Positions 42,494-52,559 of a stretch of 64,000 nt of DNA are shown piece by piece. Each line of letters opens with the position of its first letter. Positions within the stretch are counted from its first letter, which is position 1. Position numbers and translations under genes: made by a program. The notes under the pieces were generated by a model, which did no database searches, was not told the origin of the DNA, and saw nothing but the letters and a program-made list of their open reading frames with translations. Source of the DNA: Paraclostridium dentum (GTDB taxonomy: Bacteria; Bacillota; Clostridia; Peptostreptococcales; Peptostreptococcaceae); NCBI RefSeq assembly GCF_012922555.1, contig NZ_WIPK01000004.1, positions 146,349 through 210,348 on the forward strand. Direction: 5' to 3'.

Positions 42494-44167
42494 TTAAAGT
42501 TTATCTATATATTCCTTCAAATCAGCTTGAAGTTCTTCTATTTCGTATTCATTCATACATACATCTTTTGAATTTTCAAATATTCCTTGATCTATTCTTA
42601 TAATTTCTTTGCTAGCTTTTTCGTATATATCTATTAATATATTTCTTATCTCAAATTTTATATTATCTTTGAAGCTTTCTATATCTTCTATTATATCTTT
42701 ATTCATCTGATCTTGTTTTAACTTATCATATAATACTTTTCCAATCCCTCCAGTTACCGTACCTGCTAAAAGTAGTGGTGGACAATAAGTAAGCATCGCT
42801 GCCCCTATTGTTACGCTTGGAGCAGACGCAGATAAAGCAGCTGCATATACAGCTAGTGCACTACCAGATGTAGCTCCAAGTAAAGCTCCTGTTCCAATAG
42901 TTGCTAGCATTTCGTTCATATCTATTTCTTCTTCATTTAATTTAACCTTAGGTAAGTCTATATTGTAATCTCTATAGTTTATATCTTTTATAAACTCTTT
43001 TATTTTCTTATTAGTAATGCTATTAACTTCTTTTATACATTCATTCCACTCTTTAAAAAATAATTCATCCAATTTTACCTTTTCATTATTTATGACATTA
43101 TTTATATAGCTATCATTCATATATTCTCTAGCTATATCCGTATTTTTATTTATTCGATGTATTTCATCTTCTAAAAAGCTTTTATCCAACCACTCATTTA
43201 TCTCAAATTCCATTTTAGCTTGTATATAATCAAACTTTCCATTTAATAAATTTTTATGATTTGATAATTCTTGTGATAGCATTTCTAATGACTTTAAGTA
43301 TTCATAATGATATACCTTTTCTTTGTGTTTTAAGGCTTCTATAGATGAGTTTACACTTTGAAGTTTTATTTCATCATTACTAGTTCTAATACTTTTTAAA
43401 AATTCTATTAATGATACAAAGTTTCTTTTTAATTCATCCGAGTATTCTGATACTAAATCATGTTCTTTCGCTACGGCATTTTTTATTATATTATTTTGAT
43501 ATTCTAGATGAGATGATATTATAAAAAATTTATCTATATATAGATCATACTCATCTTCTATATAATCTAAAACTTCTTGATGATTATCATGTAGCAAATC
43601 TCCTTTGTTTAACACTCCAACTATAGGTTTCCCATAAGATGAAATTAATTCTACAGCATCTTTTATATCTTCTTGCCCTATGTGAGTTGAATCAAAAACA
43701 TATAATATTATATCGGCATTTTGTATATATTTTATAGACTTATTTTCATTTTCTGATGTAATACTTTTTAATCCAGGCGTATCCACTATGCTAATATCCT
43801 TTAATACATCTGAATTTATACCTATATTTATGCAGTTTTGGTCTATATCATAAGTTTCTTCTTCATTGTAAAAAATATTTATAATCGATGATGTAGCTTC
43901 TAATACATCTACCTCAGATACCTCTCTTCCTACAATAGCGTTAACTAATGTAGATTTTCCTGACTTAACTTCTCCCATAATCGCTAATTTTAATTGGCTA
44001 TATGGTTTCTCTAACAAAATATCAAAATTATTCATTACTTCTTCTAGGTTATGTTTAATAATCTTTTTAAAAGGTACATTTTTTTCTTTCATTAAATAAT
44101 TTCTAACTGGAGATTCTATAAAATTACATCTAGCTTCTTCAATGCAATTATTTAAGTTACCCAACAT
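42494..44167 (-). CDS. Dynamin-like GTPase with hydrophobic segment (DLP-A)
   Basis: A 557-residue bacterial dynamin-like protein. G domain: P-loop GEVKSGKS (65-72), G3 DTPG (129-132), G4 NKGD. A long helical stalk follows (about 250-400), then a Gly/Ala-rich hydrophobic stretch of about 65 residues (410-475; LATIGTGALLGATSGSAL and on) that should be a membrane hairpin or paddle, and a C-terminal coiled-coil tail. Such proteins bind and remodel membranes. Starts 11 bp before the end of DLP-B. GGGGGGATT before the ATG. Confidence 0.85.
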   Translation of the reverse strand: MLGNLNNCIEEARCNFIESPVRNYLMKEKNVPFKKIIKHNLEEVMNNFDILLEKPYSQLKLAIMGEVKSGKSTLVNAIVGREVSEVDVLEATSSIINIFYNEEETYDIDQNCINIGINSDVLKDISIVDTPGLKSITSENENKSIKYIQNADIILYVFDSTHIGQEDIKDAVELISSYGKPIVGVLNKGDLLHDNHQEVLDYIEDEYDLYIDKFFIISSHLEYQNNIIKNAVAKEHDLVSEYSDELKRNFVSLIEFLKSIRTSNDEIKLQSVNSSIEALKHKEKVYHYEYLKSLEMLSQELSNHKNLLNGKFDYIQAKMEFEINEWLDKSFLEDEIHRINKNTDIAREYMNDSYINNVINNEKVKLDELFFKEWNECIKEVNSITNKKIKEFIKDINYRDYNIDLPKVKLNEEEIDMNEMLATIGTGALLGATSGSALAVYAAALSASAPSVTIGAAMLTYCPPLLLAGTVTGGIGKVLYDKLKQDQMNKDIIEDIESFKDNIKFEIRNILIDIYEKASKEIIRIDQGIFENSKDVCMNEYEIEELQADLKEYIDKL

Positions 44168-45830
44168 AATCCCCCCATTTTTTTAAAATATTATCGATAT
44201 CATTAACTTGCCTTAAATGTTCTTTTATTATCATATAATCTGTATATTTTCTTCTAAATGCTTTGGCGGATTTATTAATTATATCCTTTTCTATACTGTT
44301 TAATTGGCTATCTAAATAATTTAATAAATTTGACCTTAATTTATTCCTTTCATCTATAATTAAGTACACATTTGTTTCATAATTTTTTATTTTTTTAAGT
44401 TTACTTAGAAAAGCTATTTCTTTATATTGATTGTTTTCTTCCTTTATTAAATATTCAATATTTAATATTTCTTTTGACTTGCTTATATTTACATTAATAT
44501 GGTTTAAGTCATCTGTTTCATCACAACATAAAATTTTCTTATTTAAACTTAAATACATATTGTTAAGTTCTATTTCTAGTAAGTTTTCTAAATCTTTTAA
44601 TTGAGTGTAAGCACCATTAGTTTTTAAATTTTCAATATTTGTACATATGTTTATTTTCTTTTCAAAATATAATTTTAACTTTTCAATTTCATAGTTTATA
44701 CTTCTTTTTACCTCGTCAAATTTGTATAAATCCTCATATAAATCTCTTTTATAAATATTGATTAGTTTTTTTAAATATTCGCCACTAATTTTTAAATGCA
44801 TATACTTTGACTTAATTTGCATTTTTTCTGAATTTATCTTAAAATTGCTATCTATACTATTTCTTAGTTCTTCTATATTGCTTAAATTGGTAAGTTTCTT
44901 ATCATTGCTTACATATCCATCAATTGCTTCTTTTGAAGATACAAAAACTATATCTACAAAATAGTTTTTATATAAATTTTTGACAGCTTCCTTAACTTTT
45001 GATAAATCATTGTCTTTATTTCTTATCTCATCGACTTTGTTCACTGCACAAATTATATTATTATAATCATCGCTTAATATATAATTTTCATTCAATTCAA
45101 CTATCATATCATTGCTTGATTTTGAAACTATATTCTTTGCATCTAAAACCCAGATTATGCCATCTGCTCTTTTATAATAATCAACCATTCGTCCTTTGGT
45201 GCTTTTTAGTAAGTTTTGATTTAAACCAGGAGTATCTACTATAATAAAATCATTTAAAACTCCGCTTTTGTTTATATAGTGTTTTACCTCTACAATATCA
45301 TATTTATATAAATACTTTTCTTCTAAAGACTTTTTACACTCCTTTAAATCATAAATGCTTAAATCATTATGCTTTTTTATTTTTTCAAATTTGTCTTTTA
45401 TAACTTTTTTTGAGTTCTTAACTTTTTCTTCTTCTGCTTCTAAAATTGATAGTCCTTCATTATAATTATAGGATTTTGTTTCATATCCTCGGACAATATC
45501 CATTTTTTTATAATTAGATGATGTTACTATATCTAATCTCCAAGTATTCGGAATATCTTTTGTATTTAATTTATTATCTTTTATCAAGGAGTTTATTAGA
45601 GTTGATTTGCCATATTTTCCAGGACCCATAACAAATAATAAAAATGGTTCTTTAAGTTCAATTATACTTTTAGAAATTGTATTTATTTCTTTTTCAATTT
45701 CAGCTATAAGCTTATACGTTTTACTTGACTCTAAAAAAGATTGTATCTTCATATTTTTTAGATTATCTTTAATAATCTGAATATCCGAATGAATTTCCAT
45801 ATAAACTTTTTCTCTATTTGAATAGTACAT
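44157..45830 (-). CDS. Dynamin-like GTPase without membrane segment (DLP-B)
   Basis: Also 557 residues. P-loop GPGKYGKS (69-76), G3 DTPGLNQN, G4 NKVD near residue 265, then a charged helical stalk. Unlike DLP-A there is no hydrophobic paddle, so it is probably cytoplasmic and acts with DLP-A. The genes overlap by 11 bp. Tandem dynamin pairs with one membrane-binding and one soluble member are known in other bacteria. AAGGA eight bases before the ATG. Confidence 0.83.
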   Translation of the reverse strand: MYYSNREKVYMEIHSDIQIIKDNLKNMKIQSFLESSKTYKLIAEIEKEINTISKSIIELKEPFLLFVMGPGKYGKSTLINSLIKDNKLNTKDIPNTWRLDIVTSSNYKKMDIVRGYETKSYNYNEGLSILEAEEEKVKNSKKVIKDKFEKIKKHNDLSIYDLKECKKSLEEKYLYKYDIVEVKHYINKSGVLNDFIIVDTPGLNQNLLKSTKGRMVDYYKRADGIIWVLDAKNIVSKSSNDMIVELNENYILSDDYNNIICAVNKVDEIRNKDNDLSKVKEAVKNLYKNYFVDIVFVSSKEAIDGYVSNDKKLTNLSNIEELRNSIDSNFKINSEKMQIKSKYMHLKISGEYLKKLINIYKRDLYEDLYKFDEVKRSINYEIEKLKLYFEKKINICTNIENLKTNGAYTQLKDLENLLEIELNNMYLSLNKKILCCDETDDLNHINVNISKSKEILNIEYLIKEENNQYKEIAFLSKLKKIKNYETNVYLIIDERNKLRSNLLNYLDSQLNSIEKDIINKSAKAFRRKYTDYMIIKEHLRQVNDIDNILKKWGDYVG

Positions 45831-45930
45831 AGCATCAATCCTTGAAATAAGTTTTTTATATACTTTACATTATATTAATATATATCCTATTAATATGACT
45901 TACTTTCTAAAACTAATTTAATTAAGCATA

Positions 45931-45973
45931 AAAAAGCTATGCAAACATTTAAATAACGTTTACATAGCTTTTT
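45931..45973 (-). terminator. Terminator after the sigma factor gene
   Basis: AAAAAGCTATG / CATAGCTTTTT with inner AAAC/GTTT pairing, 18 bp past the stop at 45991. Confidence 0.8.
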
Positions 45974-45990
45974 AAATAAATAGATATATT

Positions 45991-46875
45991 TTAATAAAAA
46001 TGCTTTAATTGCTTTAATCTACTTGGATGTCTTAACTTTCTTATAGCCTTAGCTTCTATTTGTCTTATTCTTTCTCTAGTAACGCCAAATACCTTTCCTA
46101 TTTCCTCTAATGTCTTAGGTATATCATCATCTAATCCAAATCTCATTCTAAGTACTCTTTGTTCTTGTTCACTTAGTCCAGTTAATAGTTCTTCTATTTT
46201 CTCTCTTAGATTATGTTGTTCTACTTCATGCATAACTACATCTCCAAAATATGCATCTGAAGGTATAAACTCAACTAAGCTACTATCTTCATCTTCTTTT
46301 ATAGGTGTATCCAATGAAACTATGTTTTTATCTCGTTTAAGTAAATCTATTATTTTCTCTACTTCTATCTCACATGCTACGGCTAACTCTTCTATTTTAG
46401 GTTCTCTTTGTAGCTCTAGTGATAATTCCTGTTTTTTTCTTTTCACAAAGTTAATTCTTTGATGAAGATGAACAGGTATTCTAATAGTATTCTCACAATC
46501 ATCTATGTATCTAGTTATACTTTGTTTTATCCACCATGTAGCATAAGTACTAAATTTATATCCTTTTTTATAATCATACTTTTCTACAGCTTTTATAAGT
46601 CCTATATTTCCTGCTTGAATTAAATCAAGCATATCGATATTTTCTTTTCTATATTTTTTAGCAATACTAACAACTAATCTGTAATTTGCATTGATAAATT
46701 CTTCCTTAGCTCCTATAAATGACTCATCTATTTTTTTAGCTAATTCAACTTCCTCTACCGCAGACAACATTTTGTACTCTTCAATTTCTTTTAAGTACAT
46801 TTTCATAGCATTTGATGAATTTGATGAATCACTGTAAATGTAATTTTCATAAGTATGTTCTCTTTTAGCCCCCAT
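45991..46875 (-). CDS. Group-2 sigma-70 family RNA polymerase sigma factor
   Basis: A 294-residue RpoD-like sigma factor without region 1.1. Regions: 1.2 ([16 protein letters not shown]), 2 ([22 protein letters not shown] and [13 protein letters not shown]), 3 ([16 protein letters not shown]) and 4 with [16 protein letters not shown] and the helix-turn-helix [20 protein letters not shown]. Regions 2.4 and 4.2 look like those of housekeeping sigma, so it likely reads similar promoters; shorter length suggests a second, non-primary factor. It is not next to dnaG, the usual rpoD partner. GAAGGGGTAGATT before the ATG. Confidence 0.88.
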   Translation of the reverse strand: MGAKREHTYENYIYSDSSNSSNAMKMYLKEIEEYKMLSAVEEVELAKKIDESFIGAKEEFINANYRLVVSIAKKYRKENIDMLDLIQAGNIGLIKAVEKYDYKKGYKFSTYATWWIKQSITRYIDDCENTIRIPVHLHQRINFVKRKKQELSLELQREPKIEELAVACEIEVEKIIDLLKRDKNIVSLDTPIKEDEDSSLVEFIPSDAYFGDVVMHEVEQHNLREKIEELLTGLSEQEQRVLRMRFGLDDDIPKTLEEIGKVFGVTRERIRQIEAKAIRKLRHPSRLKQLKHFY

Positions 46876-47097
46876 AATCTACCCCTTCTATCTCTAATAA
46901 TTTGTTAATCAAATTTAAAAAGTGTCTGTAGTTTCATCCTCATGTTAATAGTATGTAAACTTTTCTAAAAAAATACTTTTTAGTTGTCAACAAATTCCTA
47001 TATCTATTATTCTACACTTACATATCAAATTCCTTGATTTTTTTTATATTTTTTTAAAATAATATTTTATTAACTACAATATTACTATAAAGAACAA

Positions 47098-47210
47098 AAG
47101 ACTGCACAATGTGCAGTCTTTTACCCTCGAACGACAAAGTCAAATCCCTATTAATAAGTCCAATAATAATCTTGCCCCTATATTACGGTAAAATATTAAT
47201 GAGATTATAA
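47098..47210 (-). ncRNA. Candidate small RNA (about 105 nt)
   Basis: In the 411-bp gap between the sigma gene and the HsdR-N-like gene. On the minus strand a promoter can be drawn (TTGACT 47247-47242, 18 bp, TATTAT) and an extended -10-like TGTTATAAT lies at about 47212-47204. Transcription would end at a perfect hairpin, AAAAGACTGCAC with GTGCAGTCTTTT (47098-47122), followed by GTTCTTT. No ORF fits between. It matches no RNA family I recognise. The rest of the gap (46876-47097) shows nothing. Confidence 0.35.
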
Positions 47211-47234
47211 CAGATTTATAATACCATTAATAAA

Positions 47235-47262
47235 AGGGTTTAGTCAAGCTAAACCCTCATAT
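47235..47262 (-). terminator. Terminator after the HsdR-N-like gene
   Basis: GGGTTTAG pairs with CTAAACCC around a 5-nt loop, followed by TTTTATTA on the minus strand. Its loop contains the TTGACT that could serve as -35 for the candidate RNA downstream. Confidence 0.75.
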
Positions 47263-47286
47263 CATCGCAAATTTAAGCATATTTTA

Positions 47287-47832
47287 TTATTTATTGTCGT
47301 GGTTACATCCGCAACTTCCACCACAGCATTCATGGTCTTCACCATGGCTATGTCCTCCGCAACATTCATGATCTTTATGATCATGATCTTCTCCACATCC
47401 ACAATCATGAGATGCTTCATGCTCTTTTACTAATTCTTCCATTTCGAAGAACTCTTTTACCATCACATCATACTCTGGAAGTGATTCTTCTGTATCATAT
47501 TCTTCACCAGTCCAATTTGCATACATCATTTCATTTCCATTAGTCAAAACAGCTCTTCCTGCTAAAGTTATATTATCTACATCTTCTAAGAAATCTACCG
47601 CTTCTTGAGCTACTTCCCCTTGTAAAGGAGTTTCTTCATCTAAACATTTTATAATCATAACAGGAGCGTAAAAATCTTCATTATCTTTTACGTTTACCAT
47701 TATATCTATTACACCTTCTGCACCTTCTTCAAATTCTGATAACGCTACATCTGTATCTATCATCTCTTGTGGAACAAATAAATCTTCCATTAAGTATTTT
47801 ATAACTCTATCTTTTACTAATTCTTTTGACAT
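47287..47832 (-). CDS. HsdR N-terminal-like domain protein with Cys/His-rich tail
   Basis: A 181-residue protein. Residues 1 to about 125 resemble the type I restriction HsdR N-terminal (HSDR_N) fold: an Asp in GVIDIMVNV and strand APVMIIKC, but the nuclease Glu expected before the Lys is Ile here, so catalysis is doubtful. Residues 138-181 are a tail with 8 Cys and 9 His, including DHECCGG twice, like the metal-storage tails of SlyD or HypB. No hsdM/hsdS genes are nearby. AAAGGAG before the ATG. Function unknown; metal binding is inferred. Confidence 0.75.
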   Translation of the reverse strand: MSKELVKDRVIKYLMEDLFVPQEMIDTDVALSEFEEGAEGVIDIMVNVKDNEDFYAPVMIIKCLDEETPLQGEVAQEAVDFLEDVDNITLAGRAVLTNGNEMMYANWTGEEYDTEESLPEYDVMVKEFFEMEELVKEHEASHDCGCGEDHDHKDHECCGGHSHGEDHECCGGSCGCNHDNK

Positions 47833-48070
47833 AGTAATTCTCCTTTCATCTTTTGGTAATTTTACCTTTTAATAGTATACCATTTTTTTAATAATTTAAC
47901 TAAATTTTTTGCTATTTATATTTAAATTTAAAGGTTTAATGCTTTTATACCCATCAATATAGTTTTTACTCTATTTTTGTATATATACTCTAATTTTTAC
48001 ATTATTGTAATTTATATATAATATTTACATAACTTAACAATGCATAAATGCTAGCCTTTATGATACTATA

Positions 48071-48130
48071 GTTACATCCAAGATATAGGCGCTAGGGGGT
48101 AGCGCATCTTGTAGGTTACAAAACGGTAAC
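48071..48130 (+). promoter_or_regulatory. Structured 5' leader of the CAP-protein gene
   Basis: CAAGAT and GCGCTA (48079-48094, 4-nt bulge) pair with TAGCGC and ATCTTG (48100-48111) around a G5 loop, then GTTAC-AAAACG-GTAAC forms a second hairpin (48115-48130). GTTAC also occurs at 48071-48075 and could compete for the same partner. GC-rich for this genome. No riboswitch family recognised. The rest of the 350-bp gap (47833-48070) shows nothing. Confidence 0.45.
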
Positions 48131-48182
48131 ATTTTCAAATAATTCATTTATAAAACTATAACATTAAAGAGGTGACTTAATT

Positions 48183-49037
48183 ATGAATATCAAAGTTAAA
48201 ACATTATTATCATTAGGTGTAGTATCTATAATAGGAGTTTGTTCTACACTACCTATTAATGCGGCATCAAATGAAACTGTATCTAAAAAGGTTTTTTGCG
48301 ACAATAAAAGTTACGAGGAATACTTATCTGTAAATGTAAATGGTAAAGACTGTGCAACACCTATAAAGCCTTTACACTATTTAATACAAGATATTTTAAA
48401 TAATAAAGTGAAGTGCCCTACTGCCACTTCACCAAGTAAACCATCTACTCCTAATGTAGATAACAATACTGAATCTAAACCTGATTCAAAACCAGAAGGT
48501 AATACAGATTCTAATGCAAGTAAACCATCTACTCCTGATGTAGATAATAATACTGGATCTAAGCCTGATTCAAAACCAGAAGATAATACAGGTTCTAATC
48601 AAGAATCTAAGCCTGAAGAAAAACCTGAACAACCTTCTAATCCATCTGGTAACTTTGCAAGTTTCCAAAAAGAAGTGTTAGATTTAGTTAATAAGGAAAG
48701 AACAAGCAGAGGACTTCAAGCTCTTAAGTTTAACTCAGAATTATCAAATGTAGCTACTTTAAAATCACAAGACATGATTGATAAGAACTACTTTGACCAT
48801 ACATCACCAACTTATGGTTCTCCATTTGACATGATGAAGAAATTCGGTATAAGCTATACTTCAGCTGGAGAAAATATAGCTATGGGACAAGAAACTCCAC
48901 AAGAGGTTATGAATGCTTGGATGAATTCTGACGGCCATAGAAAAAATATACTTAACCCAGATTTCACTGAACTAGGTGTTGGTATAGCCGCAAAAGGTTC
49001 TTCTTTATACTGGACACAAATGTTTATAGGTAAATAA
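48183..49037 (+). CDS. Secreted CAP (SCP/PR-1, YkwD-like) domain protein
   Basis: A 284-residue exported protein. Signal peptide: basic start, hydrophobic LLSLGVVSIIGVCSTL, likely cleavage after INAA near residue 28. Then a Ser/Pro/Asn/Lys-rich linker with two 28-residue repeats (about 85-140), and a C-terminal CAP domain with VNKERTSRGL, FDHTSP (His), SAGENIAMG (Glu) and SDGHRKNILNPDF (His). CAP proteins of spore formers are secreted or surface proteins of unclear function. AAAGAGGTGACTTAATT precedes the ATG. Confidence 0.9.
   Translation: MNIKVKTLLSLGVVSIIGVCSTLPINAASNETVSKKVFCDNKSYEEYLSVNVNGKDCATPIKPLHYLIQDILNNKVKCPTATSPSKPSTPNVDNNTESKPDSKPEGNTDSNASKPSTPDVDNNTGSKPDSKPEDNTGSNQESKPEEKPEQPSNPSGNFASFQKEVLDLVNKERTSRGLQALKFNSELSNVATLKSQDMIDKNYFDHTSPTYGSPFDMMKKFGISYTSAGENIAMGQETPQEVMNAWMNSDGHRKNILNPDFTELGVGIAAKGSSLYWTQMFIGK
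48435..48602 (+). repeat. Two 84-bp in-frame tandem repeats in the CAP-protein linker
   Basis: Two copies with a period of 84 bp (28 codons) starting at 48435 and 48519, both encoding SKPSTP-(N/D)-VDNNT-(E/G)-SKPDSKPE. High identity at DNA level suggests recent duplication, as in length-variable surface linkers. Confidence 0.85.
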
Positions 49038-49051
49038 TATAAAATAAATAT

Positions 49052-49096
49052 AAAGCCTATATCTTAAATTGTTTAATAATTTAAGATATAGGCTTT
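49052..49096. terminator. Bidirectional terminator after the CAP-protein gene
   Basis: 19-bp perfect stem (AAAGCCTATATCTTAAATT arm) with a 7-nt loop between the CAP gene and the convergent ABC permease gene. Confidence 0.85.
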
Positions 49097-49128
49097 AGTT
49101 ATGTTAATTTTGTAAATTACGTATAATG

Positions 49129-51762
49129 TTATACTATTTCATTTTTTATTGCTTCTACTACATTACTTTTTTTAACGCATGTTGAAGTAAAATAATACGA
49201 TAAGAAAATAGATGAAATTAAAATCATTGTATACATTAGAATTACTCCTGCTGGGAAAGCAGATATAAACTCTCCCCATGTGATTATTGTTAATCTTAGC
49301 ATAAACCAGCAAATAAATAATACTATTGGTATATTAACTATAATAGGTGTTACAGCAAAAAATAATCCTTCTAGAGTCAGTATTTTATTTAATCCATTTG
49401 GCGTTAATCCTACTGACCTAAGTACAGAAAATTCTCGTTTACGTAATCTTAGATTATTTGAAATGGTAGAAAATGCGTTAAATATACCAATCAAACCAAT
49501 CATTAAAGCTATAGCAAAAATGCTAATAGATATGGATTTTTGAACTAGTGTATAATGATTCTTTTCTTCTAGCAGACTCCATATGCTAAAATCATCAGAT
49601 CCAAGATAAGAGCTACAAATCTTATTTAGTTCTTTTTTTACACTTGGGCTAGCATTCTCCCCTACCAACAAATCAATTCCCATAACGCTGTATTCAAGCA
49701 TCCGTTCTGGCATAAACTTACTAACTGTTTGCTGATAAGTTTTCATAGGAACTATAAATGCTACACTATATCCACCCATTTTTAAATCACTTGGAGAAAC
49801 TTCTGTAACAGCTCCTACTTTAGCATTAAATTTATAATTTGTATTCATATCATTTTCTACTTTTTCATGTAATACTAACTCATCGCCCTCTTTTACATTT
49901 AATATTGGTATTTTTTGTGTTACTTTTGAGTTATTTGGTATATGGTATGTGCTATCTAATAATATACCTGTACCTGCATCCCCTTGATAAAATTTTTCAG
50001 GATTGATACCAATTTCTTCACAATATTTTTTAAATGATTTATCACTTAATCCAACCAAATTTGTTATAATTCTATATTTTCCATTTTCCTTCAGTACATT
50101 ATATTTAAAACTTACTTCATCAAATCCTCCAGACTTAGAAAAAACACCTGATTCTTGTTGTTTAGTTACATAAGTTGAAGTACGTACTTGTCTTCTAACT
50201 ACACTATCCTTAACTTTAGGTGACGAAATAATTTTATTTATCATATCATCACTTGGTTCATCAAGAATATTTAGATTAACCGTCATATCATATTTGGTCA
50301 TTTGATCGTTCTTAGACTCAGCTAAATTCAATATAGATATAATGCTAATATATGCCACTGTTAATGTGAAACACATTGAAATAGACAACACAGCAGTTCG
50401 TAAACTTCTTTTATTAGCTGTAAATTGTACTTTTGCTAACTCGCCTTCTATTCCAAATATTTTATTAATTATTGGGTAAGATTTTTGTTTTTTAAATTTT
50501 ATGTTATTATTATTTTGACGTATTCCAACAATGGCGGATACTTTTGCTACTTTTCTTGCTGGAATATACGCCGATATTAGCACAGTAATCAACGAAATAA
50601 TAATAGCAAAAACTACTACTACCCATGAGAATGAAATATCTATTTTTCTAAAATCTTCTGTAGCACTAAGAATTTCATTAACTTTAAAAACAACTATATG
50701 ACTAAATAGATATCCTATCAAAATCCCTACTGGTAATTGAACAAGCCATAGTACAAACCCTTCATAAATTACAGAATGCTTAATTTGTTTTGGAGTTGCT
50801 CCTAAGCTTTTTAGTATTCCTAATTGTTTAATCCGACTACTTGCAGATAAAGAAAACGCATTGTAGATAATAAGAATAAATGCCCCCATAATTAACAAAG
50901 TCATTATTATTACAGTTGCTAGTATTACTATAACTTCAACATTTGTATTATTTTTATCGTTAATTCCATATAAACTTAACAAAGATGTATTATAAAGAAC
51001 ATTATATTTTCCATATTCATCTTGTTTTAATCCTGTAGATTTAGCTATTTTAGGTAATATATCATAAGTTTTACGAGGTTTCTCAAATCTCATATAAACC
51101 GTAAGTTCATCTTTAGGTTTTATCTGTGAATGATTCAAATATCCCATAGCAATATAACCAGGATATGCTGAACTCCCAGAAACATCAATTTCTCCAACTA
51201 TAGTATAATCCTTAGTTTCTATTTCTTTGAAAGTCTCGCCTAATCGTTTATTATCTTGGGTTTTAATTATTTTTTCACCTAACATACGATTACCTACAGG
51301 AATAGTCAACTTATCACCAATTTTGTGCGAAGGATTATCCAAGAAAAATAATTTAGATACAACAATTTCTCCTGACTTTTGAGGAAGTCTACCTTTTGTA
51401 AGTGTATTTTTTAAACTCATATCAGACCAAAAATTTGCATCTGCATCTCTCATTAATAGATACGGGCGTTTTGCATCAGAAAGCTTAGCAGTAATCCACT
51501 GTCCTTTAATCATAGTAGTTTCAACCTCTGGATTTTCTGTTACATACTTTAATTTATCACCTGATATAGATTCAAATAATTCACCATGCCAATATCCCCC
51601 ATTTTCAATTGTTGAGCTTACTTTTGATTCCCATAAAGTATGTACAAATATACATAGTGAACATAAAAGTGCTGAAGCAATTGTAATAGCAACTATTATA
51701 GAAATTGTATGTCGCTTATTTTTTTTCAAATGGTTGTATGTATATTCATTCATTATATTCAT
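49129..51762 (-). CDS. ABC transporter permease, FtsX-like (antimicrobial peptide export type)
   Basis: An 877-residue permease with two FtsX-type units. TM1 (about 20-42), a large extracellular domain (about 45-280), TMs 2-4 with [16 protein letters not shown], a second extracellular domain (about 490-720), then three C-terminal helices with [19 protein letters not shown]. This layout is that of peptide-resistance or lipoprotein-type (BceB/MacB-related) permeases. It overlaps the ATPase gene. ATG 51762 (TGATG overlap) chosen after GAGGTGATTAA; GTG one codon earlier is possible. Confidence 0.9.
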   Translation of the reverse strand: MNIMNEYTYNHLKKNKRHTISIIVAITIASALLCSLCIFVHTLWESKVSSTIENGGYWHGELFESISGDKLKYVTENPEVETTMIKGQWITAKLSDAKRPYLLMRDADANFWSDMSLKNTLTKGRLPQKSGEIVVSKLFFLDNPSHKIGDKLTIPVGNRMLGEKIIKTQDNKRLGETFKEIETKDYTIVGEIDVSGSSAYPGYIAMGYLNHSQIKPKDELTVYMRFEKPRKTYDILPKIAKSTGLKQDEYGKYNVLYNTSLLSLYGINDKNNTNVEVIVILATVIIMTLLIMGAFILIIYNAFSLSASSRIKQLGILKSLGATPKQIKHSVIYEGFVLWLVQLPVGILIGYLFSHIVVFKVNEILSATEDFRKIDISFSWVVVVFAIIISLITVLISAYIPARKVAKVSAIVGIRQNNNNIKFKKQKSYPIINKIFGIEGELAKVQFTANKRSLRTAVLSISMCFTLTVAYISIISILNLAESKNDQMTKYDMTVNLNILDEPSDDMINKIISSPKVKDSVVRRQVRTSTYVTKQQESGVFSKSGGFDEVSFKYNVLKENGKYRIITNLVGLSDKSFKKYCEEIGINPEKFYQGDAGTGILLDSTYHIPNNSKVTQKIPILNVKEGDELVLHEKVENDMNTNYKFNAKVGAVTEVSPSDLKMGGYSVAFIVPMKTYQQTVSKFMPERMLEYSVMGIDLLVGENASPSVKKELNKICSSYLGSDDFSIWSLLEEKNHYTLVQKSISISIFAIALMIGLIGIFNAFSTISNNLRLRKREFSVLRSVGLTPNGLNKILTLEGLFFAVTPIIVNIPIVLFICWFMLRLTIITWGEFISAFPAGVILMYTMILISSIFLSYYFTSTCVKKSNVVEAIKNEIV

Positions 51763-52442
51763 CACTTAATCACCTCGTCTGACACAATTTCACCATCATC
51801 AATTCTAATCATCCTATCTGCTGATAATGCAATTTTTTCGTCATGAGTAATTATTAAAATAGTTTGATTGTACTCTTTATTTGAAACTTTTAACATCTCA
51901 AGAATACTTTCAGAGTTTTTTCTATCAAGGTTTCCAGTAGGTTCATCTGCTAAGATAATAGATGGTCTATAAATTAATGAACGAGCTATAGCCACTCTTT
52001 GCTGCTGACCTCCTGAAAGCTGGTTTGGTAGATGATTAAGCCTTTCACTTAAACCAAGCATTTTTACAATCTTATCAAACTCTTCTTTTTTTGGCCTTCT
52101 GCCATCTAAAAGCATTGGTAATAATATATTTTTCTCAACATTTAATGTCGGTATAAGATTAAAAAACTGATATATTAGCCCTACTTTTCTTCGACGAAAT
52201 AAAGCTAGTTCTGTTTCATTCATTGATGAAATATCAGTGTCCTCAATATATATTTTTCCACTTGTAGGTTTATCCACTCCCCCTAACATATGTAATAGTG
52301 TAGATTTACCTGACCCACTTGCTCCAATTATTGAAACAAATTGTCCTTTAGTTATGCTCAAATTTAAATTATTAAGTGCAGTGACCTTCATATCTCCCAT
52401 TCCATATGATTTTGTAAGGTTTTCAGTTCTTAGTATTTCCAA
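51762..52442 (-). CDS. ABC transporter ATPase (MacB/BceA-like)
   Basis: A 226-residue ATPase: Walker [11 protein letters not shown]-loop [12 protein letters not shown], signature [15 protein letters not shown], Walker [13 protein letters not shown] and switch His in ITHDEKIA. Closest in pattern to LolD/MacB/BceA types that partner with FtsX-like permeases. First gene after the two-component pair and last-but-one of the operon. Confidence 0.93.
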   Translation of the reverse strand: MEILRTENLTKSYGMGDMKVTALNNLNLSITKGQFVSIIGASGSGKSTLLHMLGGVDKPTSGKIYIEDTDISSMNETELALFRRRKVGLIYQFFNLIPTLNVEKNILLPMLLDGRRPKKEEFDKIVKMLGLSERLNHLPNQLSGGQQQRVAIARSLIYRPSIILADEPTGNLDRKNSESILEMLKVSNKEYNQTILIITHDEKIALSADRMIRIDDGEIVSDEVIK

Positions 52443-52559
52443 AATATTCTCTCCTTTATTTATTAGTCCATATTTTCAAAGAGTTTATGATTTTACTCTG
52501 CTATTCTTTGATTAACTTTATTTTACTTTTTCTATCTTACATCTTAGTGACAGAGTTAA

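Noticed and set aside
47098-47210. 6S RNA in the gap near 47.1 kb
   Set aside because: No long closing stem with a central bubble could be drawn, so I kept it as an unnamed candidate RNA.
47287-47832. Restriction-modification or defence locus
   Set aside because: Only an HsdR-N-like domain is present; there are no methylase, specificity or helicase genes and the nuclease Glu is missing.
48071-48130. Cyclic di-GMP or cyclic di-AMP riboswitch before the CAP gene
   Set aside because: Conserved core sequences of the GEMM-I, GEMM-II and ydaO classes are not present, and the element is too short for ydaO.
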